64,000 bases of DNA, from contig NZ_OY762267.1 of the NCBI RefSeq assembly GCF_963665245.1, forward strand, positions 4,126,001 through 4,190,000, read 5' to 3'. Within the stretch, counting starts at the first letter, position 1. Each line of letters starts with the position of its first letter. The notes under the pieces were generated by a model. The model did not search any database and was not told where the DNA came from. It saw only the letters and a program-made list of their open reading frames with translations. Source of the DNA: an uncultured Paludibaculum sp. Its GTDB lineage: Bacteria; Acidobacteriota; Terriglobia; Bryobacterales; Bryobacteraceae. The position numbers and the translations under genes were made by a program. This document shows positions 23,637-32,574 of this stretch, one piece after another.

Positions 23637-24478
23637 TGCTTGAAACGCTCCCCTTGAATCGTCAGGTAGATATCGTCGCGCACCTCATCGTAGGGTGACG
23701 TGACGAACTCCTCCAGACGGAAGATCCAGAACCCACCGGTCTGGCGTACAGCATCGGAAATCTGGCCCGGCTTGAGCGCGAACACGGCGGACTTGATCTG
23801 CGAGGGCAATGAGTTGTCGTTCGGCCGGATAGTCGAGAAGTCGCCCTTCTTCGCCTTGGAGTCGGCGTCGTCGGAATACTTCTGAACCAACTCTACGAAA
23901 TCTGTACCGCTGCGCGCAGATTTTATCACCTGTTCGGCCAGCTTTTCAGCTTCGGAGCTGGTTTTGGGCTTCTTCGCCCTGGGGTCGCCCTCGTTCAGCG
24001 GGTTGTCGTTGAAGGCCAAGTAGATCACCTTGACCTTGGCCTGGGAGTAGTCCGCCTTATGGGCCTCGTAGTAGGCCTTCTGGTCCTCCGGCATCACGAG
24101 CATGGAGTTCTTCTGCGTCGACATAAAGATCTGCGCCAGGTAGAGTTCACGGTTGTACATGAGAACCCACTTGTGGGGATCAACCTTGTCGAGGCCCTTG
24201 GTTTCGGCCATGGATGCGAGCTTCTCCATGGTGGCTAAGGTCTTGAGAAACGCCCGTTTGTCCGAATAGAACTGACTGGGAATGGTGCGGCCGAGGGCCT
24301 TCACCAGATGCTCGAGATCAGAGCGCTTCCACTCTTTGCCATCGATTACTGCAACCACCTTGTCGTCTTTCAGCGACGGGGCGCTCTCGGCTGCCGGCGC
24401 CGGCTTCGTTTCGGTCGGGGTGGTTTGAGCCGACAGAACCGTGCAAAGAATCGGGGCACAGAAGAACAGGAACTTCAT
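23555..24478 (-). CDS. Exported SurA/PpiC-type peptidyl-prolyl isomerase
   Basis: A 307-residue protein from the ATG at 24478, with a signal peptide (KFLFFCAPILCTVLSAQ). A SurA-N-like helical region follows (VVAVIDGKEWKRSDLEHLV), then a parvulin-type rotamase domain at about 135-270: VKVIYLAFNDNP, GTDFVELVQKYSDDADSKAK and the strand-turn KPGQISDAVRQTGGFWIFRL. Such proteins fold outer-membrane and periplasmic proteins. It leads the minus-strand operon 24478-21219. Its start is only 20 bp from the divergent epimerase start. Confidence 0.88.
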   Translation of the reverse strand: MKFLFFCAPILCTVLSAQTTPTETKPAPAAESAPSLKDDKVVAVIDGKEWKRSDLEHLVKALGRTIPSQFYSDKRAFLKTLATMEKLASMAETKGLDKVDPHKWVLMYNRELYLAQIFMSTQKNSMLVMPEDQKAYYEAHKADYSQAKVKVIYLAFNDNPLNEGDPRAKKPKTSSEAEKLAEQVIKSARSGTDFVELVQKYSDDADSKAKKGDFSTIRPNDNSLPSQIKSAVFALKPGQISDAVRQTGGFWIFRLEEFVTSPYDEVRDDIYLTIQGERFKQWMDGMQKNLDVQFKDDTYLDYKSPIG

Positions 24479-24498
24479 CGTGATACTTTGAATGTAGC

Positions 24499-25155
24499 AT
24501 GCGGTCTTTGACAGAAAAGCTTTGGTTGGACGTCTCACTGTGGTCGGCGGACCTGGCTAATTTGCAGCAGGAAATCGCACGGCTCGAGCCGCATGCTGAC
24601 TCGTTTCACGTGGATGCGTGCGACGGCCATTACGTTCCACATTTGGTGTTCTTCCCTGATCTCGTCGCGCGGCTGCGGGAACTGACCCGAGTTCCCTTCC
24701 ACCTGCACCTCATGGCCACCCGGCCCATGGATCTTCTGACGGCGTTTCTGGACGCAGGCGTCGACCGGGTTACTGTCCCCATCGAATGTGGAAAGCGTGT
24801 CTGGCAAGTGCTGGATCATGTTCATTCCAAAGGAAAGGCTGCCGGCATCTCGTTTGAGCTGGACACGCCTGTGGATCTGGTGAGGCCATTCCGGTCAAAA
24901 ATTGACACGGTTGTCATGATGGGGACCGCAATAGGCGTGAAGGGGTGTGAGCTGGACGAGCGGGCTTGCGACCGGGTGACGGCGATGAAGTCCCTTCTGG
25001 ACGAAACCCCCATCCGGCTGGTGGCGGATGGGGGTATCCGGCAGGAGACGGCTCCGCTATTGAGGGCGTCCGGAGCCGATGGAATCGTCCCCGGATCGCT
25101 TCTCTGCAAGTCGGCTGACGTGGCGGAAACCGCCAAGTGGCTTAAATCACTGTGA
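24499..25155 (+). CDS. Ribulose-phosphate 3-epimerase family protein (divergent)
   Basis: A 218-residue TIM-barrel protein. The metal and catalytic residues of the family are kept: His and Asp in SFHVDACDGHYVPHLVF, His in FHLHLMATRP and Asp in RLVADGGIRQETAPLL. The hallmark phosphate-side loop after strand 6 (VNPGFGGQ in RPE) is replaced by MMGTAIGVKGCELDERA. It is therefore probably an epimerase of a related sugar phosphate, such as an allulose-phosphate-type enzyme, or of an unusual substrate. Its 3' end overlaps the convergent esterase gene by 9 bp. Confidence 0.78.
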   Translation: MRSLTEKLWLDVSLWSADLANLQQEIARLEPHADSFHVDACDGHYVPHLVFFPDLVARLRELTRVPFHLHLMATRPMDLLTAFLDAGVDRVTVPIECGKRVWQVLDHVHSKGKAAGISFELDTPVDLVRPFRSKIDTVVMMGTAIGVKGCELDERACDRVTAMKSLLDETPIRLVADGGIRQETAPLLRASGADGIVPGSLLCKSADVAETAKWLKSL

Positions 25156-26574
25156 GATGGGCATGGGGCCAAAGGCGGGGGCGGCCATGCCGGCTTCGTC
25201 GCGCAAATTGACGTAGGGATCGCGCCCTGCGCCGTAACGCAGCGTGGCTCCTTCGGGCAACTTGCCTCCGTAGAGCAGTTCCACCACGTTGGGGTCGGCG
25301 GAGCTGACACGCTGCTTATAGATGGTTGGGACATAGGCGCCGCTGGCATCGTGCACACTGAAACCATAGAGGCGGCCGGCATGCTTCAGGCGGCCATTCA
25401 CTTCCGCGAAGTCGACGCGGATGATGCCGTCTTTCGCGCGGGCCGACACGGGTCGGGGCCCTTTTCGCGTCTGGCCGATGGCCAAGTTGGCGAGGCGATG
25501 CCCCAGCAACGGCTGCTCAGTGGTGCTGACGTGGATCCCGTCGTCGAGTTCGCAGTCGACGCAGGTGACCATGCCGACGTTGGGAATCTGCGATTCCAGC
25601 TTGAGCTGAATGTCCTGGATCCTGTTCCACTCATTCTGGTTGGAGAGGCTCACGTGGCGGCCGATCTGAACGTAGTAGAACGGCAGATCCGGCTGATTGA
25701 AGTCCTTACGGATGGCCGCGATCAGGTTGCGGAACTTCTCCTCGAAGAGAGGCGCGGCAGTGGGCGAAGCGTCGGATTCGCCCTGGTACCAAAGCAGGCC
25801 CTTGATCTTCCCACCGGCGAGTTCGAATCGACGCACCATACCGCCGTAGAGGGAATCGCCGCCCTTGTCCTTCAACGCGGGGCTCCACTGATCCATCGAC
25901 GTGCCGCCATGAGCGCAGGGGATGAGGCCGATGGGTACTCCGGTGCGACGCACCATTTCCAGCGCAAAGGGAAGGCCGGGGCCGGCACCCTTCCTGCGAG
26001 CGGCAATCCATTTGGCGAGCGCCTCTCCCTGGAGCTTCTCAGGCTGGCCCTGGGCGTTGCGGCGCCAGTGGACGGGATCGTTCGAGTCGGGCAGGCGATG
26101 CAGCGGATCCGTCGCGGTGACCCAGACGTCGGTCATATCGAGTGAATTGACCTCGGCGCTGGGCAGCGGCGTGTTCTCGAGATTACCGACGCCTTCCATA
26201 TTGGACTGGCCGGCGAGCAGCCAAAGATCGCCCACCAGCAGGTTGGAGACGACGGTGACGGGCCCGCCGACGGCGCGGAGTTCCAGACGGTAGGGACCAC
26301 CGGTGGGGACATTGGCCAGTTCCGCCGTAAAGCCGGAGGAGGTCGCCTTGCCGGCGGCCTTCCAGTCGAGGTCCTTCACGGGCATGCCGGCGGCGACCAG
26401 ACGGGCTTCGACAGTTTTACCGGCAGCGCCTTGAGCGGAACCCTCCACGTGAATGGTGGCGGAATTGCCGGGCCCGCGCTGGTAGACCTGGTATTCGTTG
26501 GCTCCTTTCGTAATCTGGAGGGTTTGCGCGGCCAGAGGAAGGGCCAGCAGTAGACAGGAAAGCAGGATACGCAT
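25147..26574 (-). CDS. Secreted sialate O-acetylesterase-like SGNH hydrolase
   Basis: A 475-residue protein from the ATG at 26574 with signal peptide ILLSCLLLALPLAAQ. An N-terminal beta-domain precedes an SGNH core: nucleophile block VGDLWLLAGQSNMEGVGN, oxyanion blocks around IPCAHGGTSMDQW and KGLLWYQGESDASP, and the catalytic Asp/His block DGIHVSTTEQPLLG. A C-terminal beta-domain closes it. Relatives remove acetyl esters from sialic acids or from plant polysaccharides; for a soil acidobacterium the second is more likely. It lies convergent to the epimerase gene. Confidence 0.87.
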   Translation of the reverse strand: MRILLSCLLLALPLAAQTLQITKGANEYQVYQRGPGNSATIHVEGSAQGAAGKTVEARLVAAGMPVKDLDWKAAGKATSSGFTAELANVPTGGPYRLELRAVGGPVTVVSNLLVGDLWLLAGQSNMEGVGNLENTPLPSAEVNSLDMTDVWVTATDPLHRLPDSNDPVHWRRNAQGQPEKLQGEALAKWIAARRKGAGPGLPFALEMVRRTGVPIGLIPCAHGGTSMDQWSPALKDKGGDSLYGGMVRRFELAGGKIKGLLWYQGESDASPTAAPLFEEKFRNLIAAIRKDFNQPDLPFYYVQIGRHVSLSNQNEWNRIQDIQLKLESQIPNVGMVTCVDCELDDGIHVSTTEQPLLGHRLANLAIGQTRKGPRPVSARAKDGIIRVDFAEVNGRLKHAGRLYGFSVHDASGAYVPTIYKQRVSSADPNVVELLYGGKLPEGATLRYGAGRDPYVNLRDEAGMAAPAFGPMPISQ

Positions 26575-26729
26575 AGGGAATTCTCCGAAGGATGATTGTA
26601 TCGGAGTGGACCGCCCGGGATGTCGTGGAGGAGAAGATCGGAGATGGGGCCGGCAGAGTTCCGTGAACCGATTACAAATTCGCGTGAACAAACTCGCAGA
26701 TCGACCCGCCAGAAGGGGCGCGCCGGGGA

Positions 26730-26735
26730 TATAAT
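26730..26735 (+). promoter_or_regulatory. Consensus -10 (TATAAT) 6 nt before the Gfo/Idh start
   Basis: TATAAT followed by TCCTCC and ATG 26742. The spacing implies transcription starting at the ATG itself, since there is no room for a leader with a ribosome-binding site. No clear -35 is seen. Confidence 0.5.
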
Positions 26736-26741
26736 TCCTCC

Positions 26742-27956
26742 ATGCCAAGTCAGACCCACCCGCGGCGAACCTTCCTGCGTTCCGCTGGCCAGGCTGCGAT
26801 TGCCTGGTCAGCCCTCTCGTACTCCCGCATCCTCGGCGCCAACGACAAGATCAATATGGGCCTCATCGGCGCCGGCGAACGCGGCCGTGGCGTGATGAGC
26901 AACTTCCTGAAGACCGGCGAAACCAACCTCGTGGCTGCGTGCGACGTATACGCCGAGATGATCGACCGGGCGCAGAAGTTGGCGCCGGGTGCGAAGGGAT
27001 TCAAGGATCACCGCCTGTTGCTGGAAGAGAAGGGGATCGACGCGGTTCTAATCGCCACGCCCGACCACTGGCATGCGGCCTGCGCGATTGACGCGTTGAA
27101 TGCCGGCAAGGACGTCTATGTGGAAAAGCCGCTCACGCTGCGCATCGAAGAGGGTCCGCCAATCGTGAAGGCGGCGCGCGTGAACAATCGCGTGTGCCAG
27201 GTGGGGCTGCAGCAGCGCTCGGGCGCCCACTATATTGAAGCCAAGAAGAAGTATATGGACGAGGGTGTGCTTGGCGAGATCCCGCTGGTTCGGACGTGGT
27301 GGCATGGCAATGGCTACCACCTGCGAAAGGCGCCTCCAACACTGGCGACGCTGCCCTCGAACCTTGATTGGGCCCGCTTCCTGGGTCCGGTGAAGTGGCG
27401 CGACTGGGATCCCCAGCAGTTCTGGAACTGGCGCGCATATCTCGACTTCGGCGGCGGCCAAGTGACTGACCTGATGACCCACTGGATCGATGTCGTTCAC
27501 ATGTTCATGGGGACCGACGCGCCGACTTCCGGCGTCGCGGCAGGCGGTGTCTACGTCTACAAAGACGGCCGGACCGCTCCCGACACGATCAACGTCCTGC
27601 TGGAATACGGCGCGGCTTTCACGGCGACATTCGAGGCGACACTGGCGCCGGGCATCCGGGGCGAGGGCATCGAGTTCTGCGGCACCAAGGGCAAGCTCTA
27701 CATCGACCGCCGCCGGTATGAGTACACGCCCGCCGCGCGCGGCGCAAAACCGGTTGAGGTGCTGGGCCCGAACTACGACTTCACGCTGGACCATGTGAAG
27801 AACTTCCTGGAGTGCTGCCGCACGCGGCAGAAGCCCAATTGCGATGTCTACATCGGCCATCGTTCGGCCATGGCTTCGCATCTGGGCAACATCAGCTACG
27901 TCCAGAAGCGGCGGCTGAACTTCAATCCGCAGCGCGAAGAGATTCTTCCGCTTTAG
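26742..27956 (+). CDS. Tat-exported Gfo/Idh/MocA family oxidoreductase
   Basis: A 404-residue protein beginning with a twin-arginine signal (HPRRTFLRSAGQAAIAW). The Rossmann domain starts at NMGLIGAGERGRGVM, and the family Lys is in DVYVEKPLTLRIEEG. The C-terminal domain has the acidic/His cluster typical of the family (VTDLMTHWIDVVHMFMG). Such enzymes oxidise or reduce sugars, inositols or other polyols with a bound NAD(P). Tat export fits a cofactor bound before translocation. The substrate is unknown. A TATAAT 6 nt before the ATG suggests a leaderless transcript. Confidence 0.9.
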   Translation: MPSQTHPRRTFLRSAGQAAIAWSALSYSRILGANDKINMGLIGAGERGRGVMSNFLKTGETNLVAACDVYAEMIDRAQKLAPGAKGFKDHRLLLEEKGIDAVLIATPDHWHAACAIDALNAGKDVYVEKPLTLRIEEGPPIVKAARVNNRVCQVGLQQRSGAHYIEAKKKYMDEGVLGEIPLVRTWWHGNGYHLRKAPPTLATLPSNLDWARFLGPVKWRDWDPQQFWNWRAYLDFGGGQVTDLMTHWIDVVHMFMGTDAPTSGVAAGGVYVYKDGRTAPDTINVLLEYGAAFTATFEATLAPGIRGEGIEFCGTKGKLYIDRRRYEYTPAARGAKPVEVLGPNYDFTLDHVKNFLECCRTRQKPNCDVYIGHRSAMASHLGNISYVQKRRLNFNPQREEILPL

Positions 27957-28058
27957 GACACGCACGACCGATTCTTCGGATATCATGAACCCGACGGCGC
28001 GGCCGAAGCTTCTCGGGCGTCGCGGCGCGTCGAATCCGCCGGAGAAGACGGTCAAGTT

Positions 28059-30560
28059 GTGCAGAGTCACTCGCTGTTGATGCCCACCGGCCAACCGGAG
28101 GCCATGACCGAAGGCCTCTGGATGCCTGTGTCTGCCTGGAGCCTGCTGCGAAGCGGCCAATGGCGGAGCCGGGGCGCGCTGATTCTGTTCTTCAGTTGCG
28201 GGGCCCTCACCGGTCTGAGCTGGTTCTACGGTCTATTCGGCTCAGGCCTCCCTTTGGGCAGGCTACCGGCAGGTGAGTGGCCCGTGGCGATGTCGCCGCC
28301 CCTAGTGGCCAGCATCCTGATGCTGTTCTGGTTTGGCTCGGAATACGCGCTGCCGCCGGTGGTCGCAGCGTGCCTTGGCCTGGGCATCTCCGCGCATCTC
28401 TCGTCTCCCTGGCTGCTGCCCTTTACCCTCACGGACGCGGCGGCGCTCACCATTCTCGCGATCTGCTACCGGCTGTCGGGGTTGCGGTATCAATTGCGAA
28501 GTACTGTGGAGCGGCTGGGCTATGCCATGGCCGCGCTGCTCTGCACCATGGTGGTCTCGTCGGGGTCATTCTATGTCAGCCAGCTAGGCGACTCACAGGC
28601 GGAGGCGACGCTAGCGCTCTGGGAGTCGTGGTGGCTGGGGGCACTGGCCGATATGGCGGTGGCAACCATCATCCTGCACTTCTTCTCGCCCGCCGTGGAG
28701 CATTGGAAACGGCGGCACTTCGGAGTCGTGGAACCGCCCCCTCCTTCGTACTTCTTGAAGTTCGCGGGCGTCGTGGCAGGGGCAATGATCCTCTGCCTGA
28801 TCGTCTTCGGCGTGAGCGACATGATGTGGCAGAGGCTGGAGGTGACCTTCCGGTCTGGCTCGGCTGACCGCATAGGCCGCAATCTGAACGTGCTGCGCGC
28901 CCTGTGGATTCTGATGAGCCGTGTGACCATGCTGCTCTTTCTCGGAATCTGCGGTGGCGGGCTGGCCCTGGCCCGCAAATGGAACCGCGACCTGCAGCGG
29001 GAAGCCAGCCGCCGGATGCGTGATGTGGACGAGATGGAACGACGATTCCGTACCACGTTCGCCGAGGCGCCGCTGGGCATCGCGCACGTCTCGCCCACGG
29101 GACGATTCCTGCTGGCGAACAGCATGTTCACCGAGATCTTCGGCTATAGCTGGGAAGAGTTGCGAGAGATGAACTACCTGGACCTCGTCGCACCTGTCGA
29201 ACACTCCACCGCACGCCAGCGGGCCTTCGATCTGGTGATTGGTGAAGCCCGGTGTCACGATTTCGAACGCGCGTTCGTCGCTAAGAACGGAGAGGCGGTT
29301 TGGGCCCGGGCCCGCATCTCCATCGCGCATACGCCCGAGGGAAAGCCGGATTACTGCATCGTACTGCTGGAAGATATCCGGCAGCGGAGAGGGATGGAAG
29401 AGCAGATCCGGCAGACCAGCAAGATGGAAGCCGTGGGCCGGTTGGCGGGCGGGGTGGCACACGACTTCAACAACCTGCTGACCGCGATTCTGGGGTTCAA
29501 TGAGATCGCCATCAACCAGTCGGACCGCGGGCAATCGCCGCAGGCTTCCCTGGAACAAGTGCGGAAAGCGGCCGAGCGAGCAGCCGAACTCACACGCCAG
29601 TTGCTCACGTTCAGCCGGCGGCAAATCACTCAACCGCGGCTGCTGGATCTCAACGCGGAGATCAGGGAAACGCTGCAACTGCTGCCCCCGCTGCTGGGGG
29701 CGCGGATCGACGTGAATTTTCAGCCAGCCGCGGAACTCCCCGTCATCCTGGCGGACCCCAGCCAGATTTCGCAGATCCTGGTGAATCTGGCCGCCAACTC
29801 CAAAGACGCCATGCCGAATGGCGGGCGCATCGACCTGCGCACCTTCGTAGGCAAGGTCGAATCGGCACAGGAGGGTGCACTCACGGGTCTGCTGCCCGGC
29901 CCGCATGTCACGCTGGAATTCCGTGACACGGGGGAAGGCATCCCGAAAGAGCTGTTGGCGAGGATCTTCGAACCATTTTTTACGACGAAGGAGTCCGGCC
30001 GCGGCACGGGCTTGGGACTAGCGACCGTGTATGGCATCGTGCGCCAGAATCAGGGCGCAATCGAGGTCCAAAGTGAGCCAGGCGAAGGGACCCTGTTCCG
30101 GATTCACCTGCCAGCCCGCGCGGGTTCCGTGCAGGAACCGAAACTGGCACAGGAGGTGCCCGTCGAGGTGAGCACTGGAGCCAGGATCCTGCTGGTGGAG
30201 GATGAACGGGCAGTGCGGGAGCTCTTGACGATCGCTTTGGAGCGGGCGGGTTTTCAAGTGGAGCCGGCGGGGTCGGGAACCGAAGCGCTCGCAGTCTTCC
30301 CGAAACGGCCGTTTGACCTGATTCTGACCGATGTGGTGATGCCGGGCATGACCGGCGTGGATATGGTCTCGAGAATCCACGCGATCAGGCCGGATGTCCC
30401 CGTGCTGTTCATGTCCGGCTACAGCCACGAGACGCGGGTCGAGTCGCTGCCGGGTCGTTTCGTGTCCAAGCCGTTCACGATCGACCGGCTCATCAATGAG
30501 ATGCGAGCAGCGATTTCCGGTGCTCAGGCGTCATCTTCTCCGCCGCATAACGGAGGGTGA
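28059..30560 (+). CDS. Hybrid sensor histidine kinase (MASE1-like, PAS, HisKA, HATPase, receiver)
   Basis: An 833-residue protein with GTG start 28059 preceded by GGAGAAG; ATG 28080 and 28104 are alternatives. About eight membrane helices fill the first 310 residues and resemble a MASE1 sensor. A PAS domain follows (about 325-445; FAEAPLGIAHVSPTGRFLL), then the phospho-His region near 456-470 (AVGRLAGGVAHDFNNLL), an ATPase domain with FRDTGEGIPKEL and RGTGLGLATVYGIV, and a C-terminal receiver at about 709-825 with VEDERAVREL, LILTDVVMPGMTG and SKPFT. No output regulator lies beside it. Its last 68 bp overlap the convergent AlkD-like gene. Confidence 0.9.
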   Translation: MQSHSLLMPTGQPEAMTEGLWMPVSAWSLLRSGQWRSRGALILFFSCGALTGLSWFYGLFGSGLPLGRLPAGEWPVAMSPPLVASILMLFWFGSEYALPPVVAACLGLGISAHLSSPWLLPFTLTDAAALTILAICYRLSGLRYQLRSTVERLGYAMAALLCTMVVSSGSFYVSQLGDSQAEATLALWESWWLGALADMAVATIILHFFSPAVEHWKRRHFGVVEPPPPSYFLKFAGVVAGAMILCLIVFGVSDMMWQRLEVTFRSGSADRIGRNLNVLRALWILMSRVTMLLFLGICGGGLALARKWNRDLQREASRRMRDVDEMERRFRTTFAEAPLGIAHVSPTGRFLLANSMFTEIFGYSWEELREMNYLDLVAPVEHSTARQRAFDLVIGEARCHDFERAFVAKNGEAVWARARISIAHTPEGKPDYCIVLLEDIRQRRGMEEQIRQTSKMEAVGRLAGGVAHDFNNLLTAILGFNEIAINQSDRGQSPQASLEQVRKAAERAAELTRQLLTFSRRQITQPRLLDLNAEIRETLQLLPPLLGARIDVNFQPAAELPVILADPSQISQILVNLAANSKDAMPNGGRIDLRTFVGKVESAQEGALTGLLPGPHVTLEFRDTGEGIPKELLARIFEPFFTTKESGRGTGLGLATVYGIVRQNQGAIEVQSEPGEGTLFRIHLPARAGSVQEPKLAQEVPVEVSTGARILLVEDERAVRELLTIALERAGFQVEPAGSGTEALAVFPKRPFDLILTDVVMPGMTGVDMVSRIHAIRPDVPVLFMSGYSHETRVESLPGRFVSKPFTIDRLINEMRAAISGAQASSSPPHNGG

Positions 30561-31209
30561 GGCGGGTGGCGGCGGTCTCGTGCCGCAGCAGGAAATCCAG
30601 CGTCTCCACAGGCCGCTGGGGATAGGTCTCTTTCAGCAGCCAGCCGACGCCTTTTTCGACCATATCGTCGCGATCGGGCAACAGGAGGGCCGTGATCTCG
30701 AAGATGTAGTCCGTGTGCCGGCCGGCCTTCGCTTCCTGCAGCAGCGAGACGGCGGAAGCGCGCCGTTTCCAGCGGTTTTTCGAAGCGGTCCACGGTTTGA
30801 GCGCAAAGCGAAGGTCCGGTTCGTTTTCAATGCAGGCGGCCAGCAGCCACGATGAAACCCCGTCGGTGTGCGCCCAGTTGTGAACATAGCGGTCGATCCA
30901 ACGCTCGAAGAGCTTGAACTCGCAGGCGGTGCACTGGCGCGCGAAGCGGCGGTAGACGTGGCAGACGAGGACTCCGGATTCGAGCTTGCCGGTCTCCCAG
31001 AGGCCCTTCATCAGCGCATTGCGATGGGCCAGGGGCCATGTCTTCACGGCTGCATAGACCTCACGGACGAGCATGGTGAGGTGCTGCGTCCGCACGCCGT
31101 AGGTGTCCACCTCATGCTGGAAGAAGCGCCGCTGCCCCTGCGCAAACCCGGCATCGGCCAGAGCCAACATGCTTTCGTCGATGTGGGCCAGCAGGGCGTC
31201 CGGAGTCAT
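30493..31209 (-). CDS. AlkD-like DNA alkylation repair protein
   Basis: A 238-residue protein of the HEAT-like-repeat DNA glycosylase group (DNA alkylation repair/AlkD). Recognisable parts are an N-terminal helix pair, ALMKGLWETGKLESGVLVCH, the helix with IDRYVHNWAHTDGVSSWL, the basic segment SKNRWKRRASAVSLLQEA and the C-terminal EKGVGWLLKETYPQRPVETL. The family excises N3- and N7-alkylpurines. It overlaps the hybrid kinase gene tail to tail by 68 bp, and its start is 19 bp from the divergent radical SAM start, so the promoters must lie partly inside coding sequence. Confidence 0.88.
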   Translation of the reverse strand: MTPDALLAHIDESMLALADAGFAQGQRRFFQHEVDTYGVRTQHLTMLVREVYAAVKTWPLAHRNALMKGLWETGKLESGVLVCHVYRRFARQCTACEFKLFERWIDRYVHNWAHTDGVSSWLLAACIENEPDLRFALKPWTASKNRWKRRASAVSLLQEAKAGRHTDYIFEITALLLPDRDDMVEKGVGWLLKETYPQRPVETLDFLLRHETAATRLTLRYAAEKMTPEHRKSLLASH

Positions 31210-31228
31210 AATGCTACACTCCGAGCAT

Positions 31229-32443
31229 ATGACGCCTGGGAACCCCTTTGCGATCGTGAACGACAGCTATTCGACAGCGTCCATCCAGGGCCAGGCGCCG
31301 CGCATCACCTCACTGCTGATCAAACCGGCCTCGGCGGTGTGCAACCTCGACTGTTCGTACTGCTTCTACCTCGATCGTGACGCGGACCCTTACAAAGAGC
31401 TGCCGGCCCGCCTGATGACCAACGAGACTCTGGAGCGGTTGGTGGACAACTACTTGTTCTACTCCTACCCGGCGTCGACCTTTGCGTTCCAGGGTGGCGA
31501 GCCGACGCTCGCCGGACTGCCGTTCTTCCAGAAACTGGTGGATCTGCAGCAGCGTCATGGCCGCAGCGGGCAGTCGGTTTCCAACGCGCTGCAAACCAAT
31601 GGAGTGCTGCTGGACAAGGACTGGGGGCAACTGTTCCGTGAGTACAAGTTCCTGATCGGCATCTCACTGGACGGGCCCGAGGAGGTGAACGACCTCTACC
31701 GTTTCAATAAGGCCGGCCACGGCACCTGGAAGAACGTGATGCGTGGCGTGGAGGCGATGCAGAAGGAGAAGGTCGATTTCAACGTGCTGTGCGTGCTGAG
31801 CCAGTCAAACGTGCACAAGCCCCGCGAGATCTACAAATTCTACCGGTCTCTGGGCATCGACTACATGCAGTTCATCCCGCTGGCCGAGTTCGACGCCGAA
31901 GGCAAGCCGTTCCCGTTCACGATTACTCCGGAAGAGTACGGGCGCTTTATGTGCGAGATCTTCGAACTGTGGTGGCCGGAGCGGCGCAGGATCCGCGTGC
32001 GCTTCTTTGACAATCTGGCCGAAGCCATCGCCGGCCAAAAGCCGGGCAGTTGCACGATGCATGAGACGTGCGACAGCTATGTGGTGGTGGAGTACAACGG
32101 CGACGTGTACCCCTGCGACTTCTTTGTCGAATCATCCTGGAAGCTGGGCAATGTAAACCTGGACTCCTTCCCCGAGATCGCGCGGCGCCAGAAGCGCTAT
32201 TCGTTCGCTGTGAAAAAGACGCTGGCGCATCCGGAGTGCCAGGTGTGTGAGTATCAGACGATCTGTCACGGAGGCTGTCCGAAGACGCGGCATGGCATGC
32301 ACCGGCAGTTTGAGGATCTCGATTACTTCTGCCAGGCGTACAAGATGGTCTTCAGCAAGGCTGTGGGGCCGTTGCGCAAGGACGTCGAGAAACTGCTGGG
32401 GCGCAGCGCGGAGCTGGCGCCGCACTCGATCAGTCCGTACTAA
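31229..32443 (+). CDS. Radical SAM/SPASM anaerobic sulfatase-maturase-type enzyme
   Basis: About 404 residues from ATG 31229; ATG 31211, with GGAG 5 nt before it, is equally possible and adds six residues. The radical SAM cluster motif is CNLDCSYCFYL, with the SAM-binding segments FAFQGGEPTLAGLPF and FLIGISLDGPEEVNDLYR. The C-terminal SPASM domain has the auxiliary-cluster cysteines in CTMHETCDSYVVVEY, DVYPCDFFVE and CQVCEYQTICHGGCPK. Enzymes of this group convert Cys or Ser to formylglycine in sulfatases. No sulfatase gene lies in this window, so its partner must be elsewhere or the substrate is different. Confidence 0.88.
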   Translation: MTPGNPFAIVNDSYSTASIQGQAPRITSLLIKPASAVCNLDCSYCFYLDRDADPYKELPARLMTNETLERLVDNYLFYSYPASTFAFQGGEPTLAGLPFFQKLVDLQQRHGRSGQSVSNALQTNGVLLDKDWGQLFREYKFLIGISLDGPEEVNDLYRFNKAGHGTWKNVMRGVEAMQKEKVDFNVLCVLSQSNVHKPREIYKFYRSLGIDYMQFIPLAEFDAEGKPFPFTITPEEYGRFMCEIFELWWPERRRIRVRFFDNLAEAIAGQKPGSCTMHETCDSYVVVEYNGDVYPCDFFVESSWKLGNVNLDSFPEIARRQKRYSFAVKKTLAHPECQVCEYQTICHGGCPKTRHGMHRQFEDLDYFCQAYKMVFSKAVGPLRKDVEKLLGRSAELAPHSISPY

Positions 32444-32449
32444 GAAAGC

Positions 32450-32487
32450 TGTCAGCGATCAGCTATCGGCGGTCAGCTTTCAGATGG
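32450..32487. repeat. Short repetitive CAGC-rich hairpin downstream of the radical SAM gene
   Basis: The stretch holds near-repeats of GTCAGCGATCAGC / CTATCGGCGGTCAGC / TTTCAG. Its ends, GAAAGCTG and CAGCTTTC, are exact inverted repeats of 8 bp. This resembles the dispersed AGCTATCAGC-type intergenic repeats of some soil bacteria. It lies between convergent genes and may end both transcripts. Confidence 0.45.
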
Positions 32488-32574
32488 GCGAATTGGGGCT
32501 ATATGGCGGTGGCGCGGTGAGCTGGAGCAAGTACAAACGCCGGATCAGAAGCTAGCAGCTCAAAGCTTTCGCGC

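Noticed and set aside
28611..29906. Minus-strand frame of 431 codons
   Set aside because: It lies wholly within the hybrid kinase gene, whose domains are unmistakable.
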